From assembly GCF_020809045.1 (NCBI RefSeq), contig NZ_CP078079.1, positions 62,001-126,000 of the forward strand: 64,000 nt of DNA, written 5' to 3'. This stretch comes from Pseudarthrobacter sp. L1SW. Lineage in GTDB: Bacteria > Actinomycetota > Actinomycetes > Actinomycetales > Micrococcaceae. The notes beneath the pieces were generated by a model that did no database searches, had not been told where the DNA came from, and was given only the letters and a program-made list of their open reading frames with translations. The position numbers were made by a program, and so were the translations under genes. The stretch's first letter is position 1, and each line of letters begins with the position of its first letter. Shown piece by piece: positions 1-8,612 of the stretch.

Positions 1-438
1 GCAAGCCATGCTGCCATCGCCACCATGGTGAACTTCCGGTGGACCGGCTACAACGCGCTGATCTTCCTTGCTGCCATGCAGGCGATCCCCCGCGACGTGT
101 TCGAGGCGGCAACCATTGACGGTGCGGGCCGGCTGCGGCAGTTCTTCTCCGTCACCGTCCCGATGCTTCGCCCCACCGTGATCTTCGTTGTGATTACCTC
201 AACCATCGGCGGGCTGCAGATCTTCGATGAGCCGCGGGTCTTTGACCAGTCCGGCCTGGGCGGGGCTGACCGGCAGTGGCAGACGCTGACCATGTACATC
301 TGGGAACTCGGGTGGGGCCAGCGCAACTTCGGCAGGGCCTCCGCGGTGGCGTGGCTGCTCTTCCTGATCATCGTGCTGATCGCCCTGCTCAACTTCTTCA
401 TCACCAAGCGCATCGCCAGCCAGGGAGGCCGCAAGTGA
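1..438 (+). CDS. Sugar ABC transporter permease, MalF type (5' end outside window)
   Basis: The frame is open from base 1, so only the C-terminal 145 codons are visible. This is the membrane permease of a CUT1-type carbohydrate ABC importer. The cytoplasmic EAA loop that docks on the ATPase is seen at about visible codons 35-55 (EAATIDGAG, then a proline about ten residues on). It is followed by two hydrophobic segments and a basic tail (ITKRIASQGGRK), the usual end of MalF-type subunits. The stop overlaps the GTG start of the next permease, so the two are translationally coupled. The beta-glucosidase and LacI regulator downstream suggest a beta-glucoside or cellobiose substrate; that part is inference. 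Confidence 0.9.
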   Translation, partial: ASHAAIATMVNFRWTGYNALIFLAAMQAIPRDVFEAATIDGAGRLRQFFSVTVPMLRPTVIFVVITSTIGGLQIFDEPRVFDQSGLGGADRQWQTLTMYIWELGWGQRNFGRASAVAWLLFLIIVLIALLNFFITKRIASQGGRK

Positions 439-1349
439 GCTCCGTTCCCATGATCGAACAGACGGCCGGCAAGGGCGCGGCCAGGGCCGCCGCCCGCCGG
501 AATGCCGGAGGGAACCGCAAAACCGGCTTCGGTGGTGCCCGCCGGCCCGGATTCCTGACCTATGGGTTCCTCGGGGCCGTTCTCCTCGCTTCGGTGTTCC
601 CGCTGTACTGGTCCTTCCTGGTGGGCAGCCATGACAACACCGTCCTGAGCCGCGGCATCCCGCTGCTCCCGGGCGGCAACTTCCTGGCCAACGCGGCGAA
701 AGTCTTCGACAGCATCCCGTTCTGGAAGGCAATGGGCAACAGCCTCATCGTCTCCGGCGTCACCGCGGCGTCCGTCGTCGCCTTCTCCACCCTGGCGGGC
801 TTCGCCTTCGCCAAGCTCCGCTTCCGCGGCAGCAAGGGCCTGTTGGTGTTCGTCATCGCCACCATGGCCGTTCCCACCCAGCTGGGCGTGGTCCCGCTCT
901 TCATTGTGATGTCCAAGCTGGGCTGGACCGGATCGCTCTGGGCCGTCATTATCCCCGGCCTGGTCACCGCTTTCGGAGTGTTCTGGATGACCCAGTACCT
1001 CCGGGACGCCCTGCCGGATGAACTCATTGAAGCTGTGCGTATGGACGGCGCGTCCATGATCCAGGCTTTCTGGCACGTCGGGTTCCCGGCTGCCCGGCCC
1101 GCCGCGGCCATGCTCGCCTTGTTCACGTTCGTGGCCACCTGGACGAACTTCTTCTGGCCGTTCATCGTCCTGGACCCCTCGAATCCCACCCTCCCGGTGG
1201 CACTGCAGCTGCTCCAGGCGGCCCACTTTGTTGACTACTCGGTGGTGCTCGCCGGTGCGGTCCTGGCCACCGTCCCCCTCTTGCTCCTGTTCATTGCGGC
1301 AGGCCGGCAACTCGTATCAGGAATCATGCAAGGAGCAGTAAAAGGATGA
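435..1349 (+). CDS. Carbohydrate ABC transporter permease, MalG type
   Basis: A 304-residue inner-membrane permease, partner of the preceding MalF-type subunit. I chose the GTG at 435 because AGGGAGG lies six bases upstream and the codon overlaps the previous stop (GTGA). An in-frame ATG at 450 is the alternative and has no comparable ribosome-binding site. An Ala/Arg-rich cytoplasmic N-terminus precedes the first hydrophobic segment (LTYGFLGAVLLASVFPLYW). The EAA-loop core (LIEAVRMDGAS) is near residue 196, and several further membrane segments follow. The stop overlaps the beta-glucosidase ATG (ATGA), so transport and hydrolysis are encoded together. The binding protein lies upstream of the window; no ATPase gene is visible, which is normal for CUT1 systems sharing MsmK/MsiK. 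Confidence 0.93.
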   Translation: MSSVPMIEQTAGKGAARAAARRNAGGNRKTGFGGARRPGFLTYGFLGAVLLASVFPLYWSFLVGSHDNTVLSRGIPLLPGGNFLANAAKVFDSIPFWKAMGNSLIVSGVTAASVVAFSTLAGFAFAKLRFRGSKGLLVFVIATMAVPTQLGVVPLFIVMSKLGWTGSLWAVIIPGLVTAFGVFWMTQYLRDALPDELIEAVRMDGASMIQAFWHVGFPAARPAAAMLALFTFVATWTNFFWPFIVLDPSNPTLPVALQLLQAAHFVDYSVVLAGAVLATVPLLLLFIAAGRQLVSGIMQGAVKG

Positions 1350-2824
1350 GTACCACCCCACTTCCGTTTCCCGAGGGCTTCCTGTGGGGAGCGGCGACGG
1401 CCGCCTACCAGATCGAAGGGGCCGCGCATGTTGACGGCAGGAAGGACTCGATCTGGGACACCTTCTCCCGGGTGCCCGGCGCCGTGGCGGACGGCCACAA
1501 CGGCGACGTTGCCTGCGACCACTACCGGCGCTACAAGCAGGACGTGGCGCTGATGGACAGCCTGGAGATGAAGGCCTATCGCTTTTCCACCTCCTGGGCA
1601 CGCTGCATGCCGGACGGCGTTACCCCCAATCCGGAGGGCATCGCCTTCTATTCCAGCCTGGTGGATGAACTGTTGGCGGCCGGCATCACGCCGTGGCTGA
1701 CCCTTTACCACTGGGACCTGCCGCAGGCACTGGAGGACAAGGGCGGCTGGGCCAACCGGGATACTGCGTACCGCTTTGCCGAGTACGCCGCCGTGATGCA
1801 CGAGGCACTGGGGGACCGGGTCCGGTTCTGGACAACACTCAATGAGCCGTGGTGTTCGGCGTTCCTCGGTTATGCCGCAGGCATCCATGCCCCCGGACGG
1901 CAGGAACCCCGGTCGGCCCTGGCTGCCGCCCACCACCTGCTGCTCGGCCACGGCCTGGCGGCAAGGGAACTCCGCCGCCTGGACGCCGACGCCGCCCTGG
2001 GCATCACCCTGAACCTGACGGTGGCGGATCCCCGCGACCCGGACAACGGCGGCGACCGCGACGCGGCCAGGCGGATCGACGGCCAGTTCAACAGGATCTT
2101 CCTGGACCCGCTGTTCAAGGGGGAATACCCACCGGATCTCTTGGCTGACGTGGCCCACCTGGGCCTGGACGAATTCGTCCAGCCGGGGGACCTGGACATC
2201 ATCTCGGCGCCGCTGGACCTGCTGGGCGTGAACTACTACCACGGTGAATCCGTCACCAAGGATCCCGCGGACCTGCCCACCGGTGTGGAAGCGGACGCGG
2301 CGGCCGCCGGCGGACCCCGCCGCCCGGCGTCGCCCTTTGTCGCGGCGGACGGGGCGCGTTCGGTGCCGCGCGGACTTCCTGTGACGGGGATGGGCTGGGA
2401 GGTCCAGCCGGAGGGCCTGCGGCGGTTGCTGAACCGGCTGCAGGACGAGTACACGGGGCCCGCGGGAATTCCGGTGTACATCACCGAAAACGGCGCCGCC
2501 TACCATGACGTCCCTGATAACGCGGGCTTTGTGGACGATCAGGACCGGCTCGCTTTCCTCGCCGCCCACCTGCGCGCGGTGCATGGGGCCATTACGGACG
2601 GCGTGGACGTGCGTGGCTACCTGGCCTGGTCCCTGCTGGATAATTTCGAGTGGTCCTTCGGCTACCACCAGCGCTTTGGGCTGGTCCGCGTGGACTACCG
2701 CACCCAGGAACGCATCCCGAAGGCCAGCGCCCTGTGGTACTCGGCCGTGGCGGCCTCCAACGCTGTCCCGGACGCAGATCCGGGCGTGTCACCCTCGGGG
2801 GCAGGTGTCGTATTGTCTGTGTAA
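1346..2824 (+). CDS. GH1 family beta-glucosidase
   Basis: A 492-residue glycoside hydrolase family 1 enzyme, probably cytoplasmic because no signal peptide is seen. The family opening (PEGFLWGAATAAYQIEG) is at residues 9-25. The acid/base glutamate lies in TLNEPW (E167) and the nucleophile in ITENG (E381). The C-terminal WSLLDNFEW motif that binds substrate is also present. The enzyme retains configuration and releases glucose or another hexose from beta-glucosides such as cellobiose. Its ATG overlaps the permease stop, and AAGGAG lies nine bases upstream. The last bases overlap the start of the LacI gene. The operon therefore imports a beta-glucoside and hydrolyses it inside the cell; the natural substrate cannot be read from the sequence. 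Confidence 0.95.
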   Translation: MSTTPLPFPEGFLWGAATAAYQIEGAAHVDGRKDSIWDTFSRVPGAVADGHNGDVACDHYRRYKQDVALMDSLEMKAYRFSTSWARCMPDGVTPNPEGIAFYSSLVDELLAAGITPWLTLYHWDLPQALEDKGGWANRDTAYRFAEYAAVMHEALGDRVRFWTTLNEPWCSAFLGYAAGIHAPGRQEPRSALAAAHHLLLGHGLAARELRRLDADAALGITLNLTVADPRDPDNGGDRDAARRIDGQFNRIFLDPLFKGEYPPDLLADVAHLGLDEFVQPGDLDIISAPLDLLGVNYYHGESVTKDPADLPTGVEADAAAAGGPRRPASPFVAADGARSVPRGLPVTGMGWEVQPEGLRRLLNRLQDEYTGPAGIPVYITENGAAYHDVPDNAGFVDDQDRLAFLAAHLRAVHGAITDGVDVRGYLAWSLLDNFEWSFGYHQRFGLVRVDYRTQERIPKASALWYSAVAASNAVPDADPGVSPSGAGVVLSV

Positions 2825-3876
2825 TGAACCAAAAGACCCACCGTCCTGCCCAGTTAAGGGCGGGACGGCCCAGTCCCACGCTGGAGGATCTTGCCACCGC
2901 CGCCGGTGTGTCCCGCTCCACTGCGTCCCGGGCCATCAACGGCGGACTGAAAGTGAGCCCGGAGGCCCAGGCCGCCGTGGATGCTGCGATCGTGGCGCTT
3001 GGCTACACCCCCAACCGTGCCGCGCGGAGCCTGGTCACCAAACGCACGGCCTCCGTGGCGTTGGTCATTCCGGAGCCGGATGCACGGGTCATGATGGATC
3101 CTTTTTTCGCGGCCGTCATTACCGGCGTGAACGAGGCTCTTCGCAGCACGGACATGCAGCTGGTGCTGCTGATGTCCCGGGCCGGGGACGACTCCGAGCG
3201 GACCAAACGGTACCTGCGCGGAGGCCACGTGGACGGCGCGATCGTCGTCTCGCACCACCGGGCGGACAACTGGGTGGAGTCGCTCGGAAGCACCGGCCTG
3301 CCCACAGTTTTCATCGGCCGGCCGTGGGACACGGGTTCGGGGATTCCCTTTGTGGACCTGGACAACTTCGAGGGCGGCCGGCTGGCAGCACGCCACCTGG
3401 CCGCCATCGGCCGCACCAGGCTCGGGACCGTAGCCGGCCCCACCGACATGACGGCCGCCGCCGACCGCCTGGATGGCTGGCTCCAGGGGCTGCGGGAGGC
3501 GGGGCTTGAGCCCGGGCCCGCCATCCATGGGGACTTTACGACGGCGGGCGGGGCCGAGGCCGCCAGGAACCTTCTGGCCCGCGAACCGGAGCTCGACGGC
3601 ATCTTCGCGGCCTCCGACCTCATGGCGCTGGGGGTCATCGACACCCTGCGCGGCGCGGGCCGGGAAGTGCCGGGGGACGTGGCGGTGGTCGGGTTCGACA
3701 ACCACTCCCTGCTGGCAGCCAACGGGCTGGGCCTGACAACGGTGACCCAGCCCATGGTGGACATGGCCGCCACGGCAGGGCAGCTGTTGATCCGGGCGAT
3801 CGACAACCCCGAGGAGCGGCTGGACCCGGTGATCTTCCCGGCGGAGCTCGTGGTGCGCGGCAGCAGCGCCGCCTGA
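2824..3876 (+). CDS. LacI family transcriptional regulator
   Basis: A 350-residue sugar-responsive repressor. The N-terminal helix-turn-helix (TLEDLATAAGVSRSTASRAI, residues 19-38) is followed by the hinge and a periplasmic-binding-protein-like effector domain typical of LacI/GalR proteins (for example SDLMALGVIDTLR and VAVVGFDNHS). The ATG overlaps the beta-glucosidase stop by one base (TAATG), so it is co-transcribed with the transporter and hydrolase and most likely controls them. No good Shine-Dalgarno is visible, which fits coupled translation. The operator would be upstream of the window, so I cannot show it. The gene end lies 38 bases from the end of the convergent rsgA. Confidence 0.92.
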   Translation: MNQKTHRPAQLRAGRPSPTLEDLATAAGVSRSTASRAINGGLKVSPEAQAAVDAAIVALGYTPNRAARSLVTKRTASVALVIPEPDARVMMDPFFAAVITGVNEALRSTDMQLVLLMSRAGDDSERTKRYLRGGHVDGAIVVSHHRADNWVESLGSTGLPTVFIGRPWDTGSGIPFVDLDNFEGGRLAARHLAAIGRTRLGTVAGPTDMTAAADRLDGWLQGLREAGLEPGPAIHGDFTTAGGAEAARNLLAREPELDGIFAASDLMALGVIDTLRGAGREVPGDVAVVGFDNHSLLAANGLGLTTVTQPMVDMAATAGQLLIRAIDNPEERLDPVIFPAELVVRGSSAA

Positions 3877-3914
3877 CCCTGCACCGTTCGGGACCATCGG
3901 ATAAGGGGTGCCCG

Positions 3915-5072
3915 TCACCGCCGCTTCCGGGCCGCCCGTTCCTTCCGTTCCGCCGTCTCCCGTTCCGCCCAGCGCTGCGATTTTCCGGCACTGACCACCT
4001 TCTGGTGCCACTCCCGCTGGTAGGCCCGCTGCGCCGCGGCGTCGCTGCGGCGGGCCAGAGCGGCAAGTTCCCGCTGCAGCTTCAGGTAGTTGTGCCAGCG
4101 GCGCTCCTCCAGCGTGCCATCGTGGATCGCCGCCTGCACCGCGCAGCCCGGCTCACCCTGGTGGGCACAGTCCGAAAACCTGCAAGCGGCAGCCAATGCT
4201 TCCACGTCGCCGAACATTTCGCCTAAGCCGTCCTCGGCGTCGAACAATCCGAACCCGCGCACGCCGGGCGTGTCCATCAGGACCGTCCCGTTCGCGAGCG
4301 GCACAAGTTCCCGGGACGTGGTGGTGTGCTTTCCCTTGAAGTCCCCGGAGCGCACCTCACCGGTGTCCTGGACCTTGTGGCCCACCAGGGCATTGATCAG
4401 GGTGGATTTTCCGGCACCGGACGGCCCCAGGAGCACGATGGTCCCGCCCGCCGGAATGTGCGCCAGCAGCTGGTCGATGCCGTCGCCGGTTTCCGCGGAG
4501 GTGGTGACCACGTCCACGCCTGCCGCCTGCAGGATGACTTTCCCGACGACGTCGTCCGCTACGTCCGCAAGGTCCGCCTTGGTGATGATCACCAGGGGAG
4601 TGGCCCCCGAGTCCCACGCGGCCACAAGGGTGCGTTCCAGCCGGTTGTGCGTCAGGGGCCGGTCAACCGGGACCACCACGCCGACCGCGTCCATGTTGGC
4701 AGCGAGGACCTGTGCCTCGGAGGAGGCTTCGAACGCCCGCTTCCGGCTCAGTTCCGAGCGGCGGGGGAGGACGCTGAGGATCTGGCGCTCGCCGGCCCGG
4801 TTGGGGCCGAGCCACACCCAGTCGCCGGTGACTGCCGGTTCTCCGCCCAGCGGGTACGGCAGGTGCAGCAGGTCCGGGCCCGCAGCCACCAGCAGCAGGT
4901 TCCTGTCGACGCGGACCACCCGTCCGCGCCCGGTGGCGGCCGGCACCGGATGGTCGTTGAAGTGCTGGGCGACGGCGGGGGTATAGCCGTACGGGAGCGG
5001 GCCGTCGCTTGTGTGATGGGTGCTGCTTGATGTGTTGCTGCTGTCCAGGGCGCTGCCTGTGGATATGTTCAC
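3915..5072 (-). CDS. rsgA: Ribosome small-subunit-dependent GTPase A (RsgA/YjeQ)
   Basis: A 385-residue 30S-maturation GTPase with the circularly permuted motif order of this family: G4 TKAD at 164-167, then the P-loop GPSGAGKST at 216-224, then G3 DTPG at 267-270. The zinc finger ligands C297, C302, H304 and C310 follow. An OB-fold region precedes the G domain. The C-terminal tail is very basic and may be RNA-binding. The start is the GTG at 5072, with GAGGT six bases upstream. The gene appears monocistronic. Its 5' region contains a possible 26-codon leader peptide and long-range pairing (see 5097-5220), unusual for a housekeeping assembly factor. Confidence 0.96.
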   Translation of the reverse strand: MNISTGSALDSSNTSSSTHHTSDGPLPYGYTPAVAQHFNDHPVPAATGRGRVVRVDRNLLLVAAGPDLLHLPYPLGGEPAVTGDWVWLGPNRAGERQILSVLPRRSELSRKRAFEASSEAQVLAANMDAVGVVVPVDRPLTHNRLERTLVAAWDSGATPLVIITKADLADVADDVVGKVILQAAGVDVVTTSAETGDGIDQLLAHIPAGGTIVLLGPSGAGKSTLINALVGHKVQDTGEVRSGDFKGKHTTTSRELVPLANGTVLMDTPGVRGFGLFDAEDGLGEMFGDVEALAAACRFSDCAHQGEPGCAVQAAIHDGTLEERRWHNYLKLQRELAALARRSDAAAQRAYQREWHQKVVSAGKSQRWAERETAERKERAARKRR

Positions 5073-5096
5073 TGTTGTACCTCACGGGAAACCCCG

Positions 5097-5157
5097 CGCA
5101 CCGGCCTGCGGCCTTGGTGTTCGGCGCCCCGCGGAGAGGTCAGGCGGGGCCGGTGCG
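5097..5157 (-). promoter_or_regulatory. Putative attenuator pairing between leader-peptide end and rsgA leader
   Basis: The 10 bases at 5148-5157, which encode the last codons of the putative leader peptide (Arg-Thr-Gly-Pro), are perfectly complementary to 5097-5106. On the transcript (minus strand) the arms read CGCACCGGCC and GGCCGGTGCG. The second arm lies about 25 bases upstream of the rsgA start codon. A ribosome finishing the short frame would cover the first arm and could free the second. This is seen directly as sequence complementarity; the regulatory role is inference. Confidence 0.4.
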
Positions 5158-5220
5158 GAAAAGGGGAAGGGTCTGAATGAAAACCGCGGGGCGCGCAGGG
5201 CGCAGGGCTGGAACATTCAT
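5140..5220 (-). CDS. Possible 26-residue leader peptide upstream of rsgA
   Basis: A short frame (MNVPALRPARPAVFIQTLPL, then FRTGPA) with an almost ideal ribosome-binding site, AAAGGAGGTG, seven bases before its ATG. It lies on the same strand as rsgA, 67 bases upstream of its GTG. Such a strong Shine-Dalgarno on so short a frame suggests that it is translated. The product is Pro/Arg/Ala-rich with no recognisable domain. Its last codons pair with the downstream leader (5097-5106). A leader peptide that senses translation would make sense for a ribosome-assembly GTPase, but this is inferred. A second overlapping frame from 5257 (62 codons) has no comparable signal. Confidence 0.4.
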   Translation of the reverse strand: MNVPALRPARPAVFIQTLPLFRTGPA

Positions 5221-5308
5221 CACAAACACCTCCTTTTCCCACGTCGGGGCGGAACACGTCCCGGTACTTCCCACAATCTCCTGGAGCGGAGGCTCATGGT
5301 CGGGTCCT

Positions 5309-5337
5309 ACTCTAGCCACGGGCGGCACAACCGTCCA
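5309..5337 (-). promoter_or_regulatory. Candidate promoter for the rsgA leader transcript
   Basis: On the minus strand there is a -10-like TAGAGT (5314-5309) and a weak -35-like TGGACG (5337-5332), separated by 17 bases. It would start a transcript near 5300 with a 5' untranslated leader of about 230 bases before rsgA. Sequence match only. Confidence 0.3.
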
Positions 5338-5375
5338 TGGTTTTTCTCCTTCTATGCCATTGGCAACCGCATCCG

Positions 5376-5612
5376 CTAGCGCTGCAGTTCCAGCGCCCGC
5401 TTCTGCCGTGCGGAAATGCTTGAGACGTACCCGCAGTTGGTACAGGTGATCTGGTAGGAACGCGACGTGGTGAACACCGGAATGAAGAAGAGTGTGAACT
5501 TGGTGGCCCGCTCCTCAAGGTGGTGGTGGGCGAACGCGCGGCAGTACTGGCATGTGGCCGGTTTTCCGGGCAGCGCCTTGAGAACTGTCTTGAAACCAAA
5601 GAGAAGGAGCAT
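5376..5612 (-). CDS. Small zinc-ribbon protein
   Basis: A 78-residue protein with two CxxC knuckles, C21-C24 (CQYC) and C57-C60 (CTNC), spaced as in a zinc ribbon. Between them is a hydrophobic stretch (FTLFFIPVFTTSRSYQI) typical of actinobacterial zinc-ribbon-domain proteins of unknown function. I chose the ATG at 5612 because GGAAGG lies eight bases upstream. The frame could extend to 5654, but that start has no ribosome-binding site. It lies between rsgA and the divergent diguanylate cyclase gene and ends about 40 bases before the rsgA leader promoter. The function is unknown; zinc binding is inferred from the cysteine pattern. Confidence 0.8.
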   Translation of the reverse strand: MLLLFGFKTVLKALPGKPATCQYCRAFAHHHLEERATKFTLFFIPVFTTSRSYQITCTNCGYVSSISARQKRALELQR

Positions 5613-5686
5613 GCGTCTAACCTTCCGGGATAGTCCTGCTGGCTGTTCCCACAAGACTAGGCCCTGGCCGAGGGCTTAGTCCCATC

Positions 5687-5715
5687 CTGACAACCTCCCG
5701 GACCGGTGCGATACT
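5687..5715 (+). promoter_or_regulatory. Candidate sigma-70-type promoter for the diguanylate cyclase
   Basis: CTGACA (5687-5692) and GATACT (5710-5715) are spaced by 17 bases, and -10 ends about 42 bases before the ATG at 5758. It resembles the vegetative actinobacterial consensus. Confidence 0.45.
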
Positions 5716-5757
5716 TGGGGTCGGCGCGGTATTCGGCAGTGGGGGGACCTCGGAAAC

Positions 5758-6909
5758 ATGGCTCTGGACACCACAACCCTCCGGATCGCCTTTGGCCTGA
5801 TGGCTTTGGTGCTGATGCTCCTGTTCTACTTCTCCGCCTACCGGACCACGCGCTCGCCCTACAGCGGCTGGTGGTGCCTGGCGCTGCTGTTTTTCCTGTC
5901 CGGATCCGGCTGTTTCCTCCTGGACGGAACGGCCCACCAGGTCTGGGCCAACCCTTTGGGCAACGTGCTCCTGGTCCACGGCGGCGTGGCCGTATGGGCG
6001 GGCGCCCGGTCGCTGCGGACCGTGCCGCCGCCAAAATGGGCGTTTACCGGCATCCCCCTGGTGACCCTGGTGGCCTCGGTCCTGGACAACCCGGCCACCA
6101 ACACGTGGTCCGGCGGCCCCGTGTTCCTGGCCGCCATGAGCCTCACCATAGGCCTTGCCTCGCGCGAGCTTTGGCGGCTTGAACCAGGCTACTCGCGGGT
6201 GAGGATCCCCATGGCAGCTGCGGCGGGCGGGCTGTCCATCTTCTACCTGCTGCGCTGGGCGGCGTTTGTCCTGGAGGGGCAGGACGGCCCTGTCTTCACC
6301 ACCGTGTTCGGCTCCGCTGTCACCACGCTGGTGACCATGGTCCTCCTGGTGGTGGTCTCCTTCAGCATGGCGGCACTCAGCAATGAGCAGCAGACCAGGG
6401 CGCTGCGCATGGTGGCCTCCCGCGACGACCTCACCGGGCTCCTCAACCGCAAGGCATTCTTGAGCCTCGCTGCCGAACAGCTGGCTGACCTGTCCATAGC
6501 CAGGGGCACCGGCGCCCTGGTCCTGGCAGACCTGGACCACTTCAAGGCCGTCAACGACACCTACGGCCATGCCGCCGGGGACGTTGCCCTGCAGACCTTC
6601 GCGGACGCCTGCACCGCCACCGTGCGGTCCACAGACCTGGTGGGACGCTACGGCGGGGAGGAGTTTGTCATCCTGGTCCCCGGCGCCAGTGCCGAACGGG
6701 CGGAAATCATTGCTGACGCAATCAGCCGGCGCCTCGCCGCGGCAGCAACTGTTGACGGGATGGAGATGCCGACAGTCAGTTACGGTATTTCCACCTACGA
6801 CGGCGCCACAACGGACGTGGAGCGCCTCATCGCCTCAGCGGACGCCGCCCTCTACCGGGCGAAGTCGCTCGGCCGGAACCGGACCGCGCGCAGCGACCGG
6901 ATGCTTTAG
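5758..6909 (+). CDS. Membrane diguanylate cyclase (GGDEF domain)
   Basis: A 383-residue protein. Residues 1 to about 215 contain roughly seven hydrophobic segments, and residues 220-380 form a GGDEF domain that makes cyclic di-GMP from two GTP. The active-site motif is GGEEF (299-303). An RxxD inhibitory site (RSTD, 290-293) sits exactly five residues before it, so product inhibition is likely. The domain opening RDDLTGLLNR and the DLDHFKxxND metal/GTP motif are intact. No EAL or PAS domain is seen. The membrane part may sense an unknown signal. The gene stands alone with its own candidate promoter, divergent from the zinc-ribbon gene. Confidence 0.94.
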   Translation: MALDTTTLRIAFGLMALVLMLLFYFSAYRTTRSPYSGWWCLALLFFLSGSGCFLLDGTAHQVWANPLGNVLLVHGGVAVWAGARSLRTVPPPKWAFTGIPLVTLVASVLDNPATNTWSGGPVFLAAMSLTIGLASRELWRLEPGYSRVRIPMAAAAGGLSIFYLLRWAAFVLEGQDGPVFTTVFGSAVTTLVTMVLLVVVSFSMAALSNEQQTRALRMVASRDDLTGLLNRKAFLSLAAEQLADLSIARGTGALVLADLDHFKAVNDTYGHAAGDVALQTFADACTATVRSTDLVGRYGGEEFVILVPGASAERAEIIADAISRRLAAAATVDGMEMPTVSYGISTYDGATTDVERLIASADAALYRAKSLGRNRTARSDRML

Positions 6910-7013
6910 CCTCGAAGGGCAGCCGTAAGCCCGGCTGATAAAATGGCGGCGTTGCAGGGCGGCCTTATTGCTGGTCCAACCAGCGCCGTAACCAAGTAAG
7001 GGACCAGACAAAC

Positions 7014-8612
7014 ATGACGGCAGGCGGGTCACACCTCGGGACTTCGGAGACGCAGCCGGCAGCGCCGGCTAAAGCCTCCGGCCCGGCCACCGGCCGCGCC
7101 TACCTCGCCACCATCGAGGGCTTTGTTGGAGCCCTCATGATGTTCATCGGCTCCATCGGGACGGGGTGGATCGCCAACGGCTCCCCCATGATCCGGCAGC
7201 CGGTGGTCATCGCCCTGCGCACCGAGGGCTGGGGAGTCACGGTGTCCACCGTGCTCCTGACCGTGGGCGCCATGGTGCTGATGCGGTCCTGGCTCCGGCT
7301 GGGCCAGCGCCTGGCCGACTGGGGCAAATCGTCGCTGCGGTCCGTTGTCATCGCCATCTCCGCCTGGTCCCTGCCGCTGCTCTTCTGCGTTCCCGTATTC
7401 TCCCGCGACGTCTACGCCTACACCGGCCAGGGCCGGTTGGTGATGGAGGGCCAGAACCCCTACCAAGTGGGCATTTCCACCCTCAGCAACTGGTTCTCGC
7501 TCGGCGCCGATCCGGCCTGGGCGGAAGCCAGGACGCCCTACGGCCCCTACTTCCTCTGGCTGGCCCGCGGCGTGGTGGGGCTGACCGGCGCCCAGCCGGA
7601 CGTGTCCGTCCTCCTGTTCCGCCTCCTCGCCGGCGTCGGGGTCCTGCTCTGCGTCATCTACGTCCCCAGGCTGGCGGAGCTGCATGGCATCAACGGGGCG
7701 CGCGCACTGTGGATCTCCGTGGCCAACCCGCTGTTCCTGATCAGCTTCATCGCCAGCGCCCACAACGACGCCCTCATGGTGGGCCTCGCGGTCGCAGGCG
7801 TCTACCTCGCGGCCACCCGCCACTACCTTGCCGGCATCCTGCTGGTGACCGCTTCGATCGGCATCAAGCCGATCACAGTGCTCCTGCTTCCCTTTGTGGG
7901 CCTGATGTGGGCGGGCCCGTCGGCTTCCTGGCCCCGCAAGTTCCTGATGTGGGGGGCGACGGCGGGCATCAGTTTCGGCGTGCTGGCCCTTAGCGGCATC
8001 CCCTACAACCTGGGGATGGGGTGGGTGTGGGCCATCATGGACCCCACGCCGGGCTACACCGGCTACTCGCCGTCGGGCTTCCTGGGCCAGCAGGTTGAGT
8101 TCCTGGGCAACGTGCTGGGGCTGCCCGGCGGCACGTTCGCCACCGTCCTGCGGACGGGCATGAAATGGGCGGCGATCGCGCTGGTCCTGGTCCTGATGTT
8201 CCGTGGCGACTACTCGCGCGCGGTGCGCCGGATGGCCTTGGCGTTTACCGCCGTCGTGATGCTCTCGCCCATCATCCAGCCCTGGTACATCCTCTGGTTC
8301 CTGCCGTTCCTGGCTGTCACCGGCATCCGGGACGACTGGCAGATCAGGTCGCTGTACGTGGGCGTGACGTTCTTCGTGGTGTTCGGCGCGCAGGACCAGC
8401 TCTCCGTGTGGTCCTTCGTGGAGCTGCCCATCGACGCATCCTCGCTGGCCTTCGTCACGGCCCTGGCCTTCACGTTCTACCTTTTATTCCTTGACGTGCA
8501 TACACGGCGGCTGCTCATCGAGGCCAGGCCGCTTGACCTGGCAAAACGGGGGTGGCGCTGGGCCTTGGCCGCGGTTGCGGCGAGACGCGGCGCTGCCCGG
8601 CGTCAGCCGTGA
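7014..8612 (+). CDS. mptB: Polyprenol-phosphate-mannose alpha-1,6-mannosyltransferase, MptB-like
   Basis: A 532-residue multispanning membrane protein with about 12 hydrophobic segments. It has the MptA/MptB (GT-C fold) signature SRDVYAYTGQGRLVMEG, starting near residue 131, and NPY just after it. The catalytic acidic residue of GT-C enzymes is expected in this loop. Relatives extend alpha-1,6-mannan of lipomannan/lipoarabinomannan-type glycolipids from polyprenyl-phosphate mannose. The ATG at 7014 follows TAAGGGA at about ten bases. The last 10 bases overlap the 3' end of the convergent carrier-protein gene. No other lipoglycan gene is adjacent; the GT87 pair at 17300-19916 may act in the same envelope pathway. 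Confidence 0.85.
   Translation: MTAGGSHLGTSETQPAAPAKASGPATGRAYLATIEGFVGALMMFIGSIGTGWIANGSPMIRQPVVIALRTEGWGVTVSTVLLTVGAMVLMRSWLRLGQRLADWGKSSLRSVVIAISAWSLPLLFCVPVFSRDVYAYTGQGRLVMEGQNPYQVGISTLSNWFSLGADPAWAEARTPYGPYFLWLARGVVGLTGAQPDVSVLLFRLLAGVGVLLCVIYVPRLAELHGINGARALWISVANPLFLISFIASAHNDALMVGLAVAGVYLAATRHYLAGILLVTASIGIKPITVLLLPFVGLMWAGPSASWPRKFLMWGATAGISFGVLALSGIPYNLGMGWVWAIMDPTPGYTGYSPSGFLGQQVEFLGNVLGLPGGTFATVLRTGMKWAAIALVLVLMFRGDYSRAVRRMALAFTAVVMLSPIIQPWYILWFLPFLAVTGIRDDWQIRSLYVGVTFFVVFGAQDQLSVWSFVELPIDASSLAFVTALAFTFYLLFLDVHTRRLLIEARPLDLAKRGWRWALAAVAARRGAARRQP

Noticed and set aside
48..2668. Long antisense frames opposite the permease and beta-glucosidase (420 and 477 codons)
   Set aside because: No domains, and compositional bias explained by the codon pattern on the other strand.
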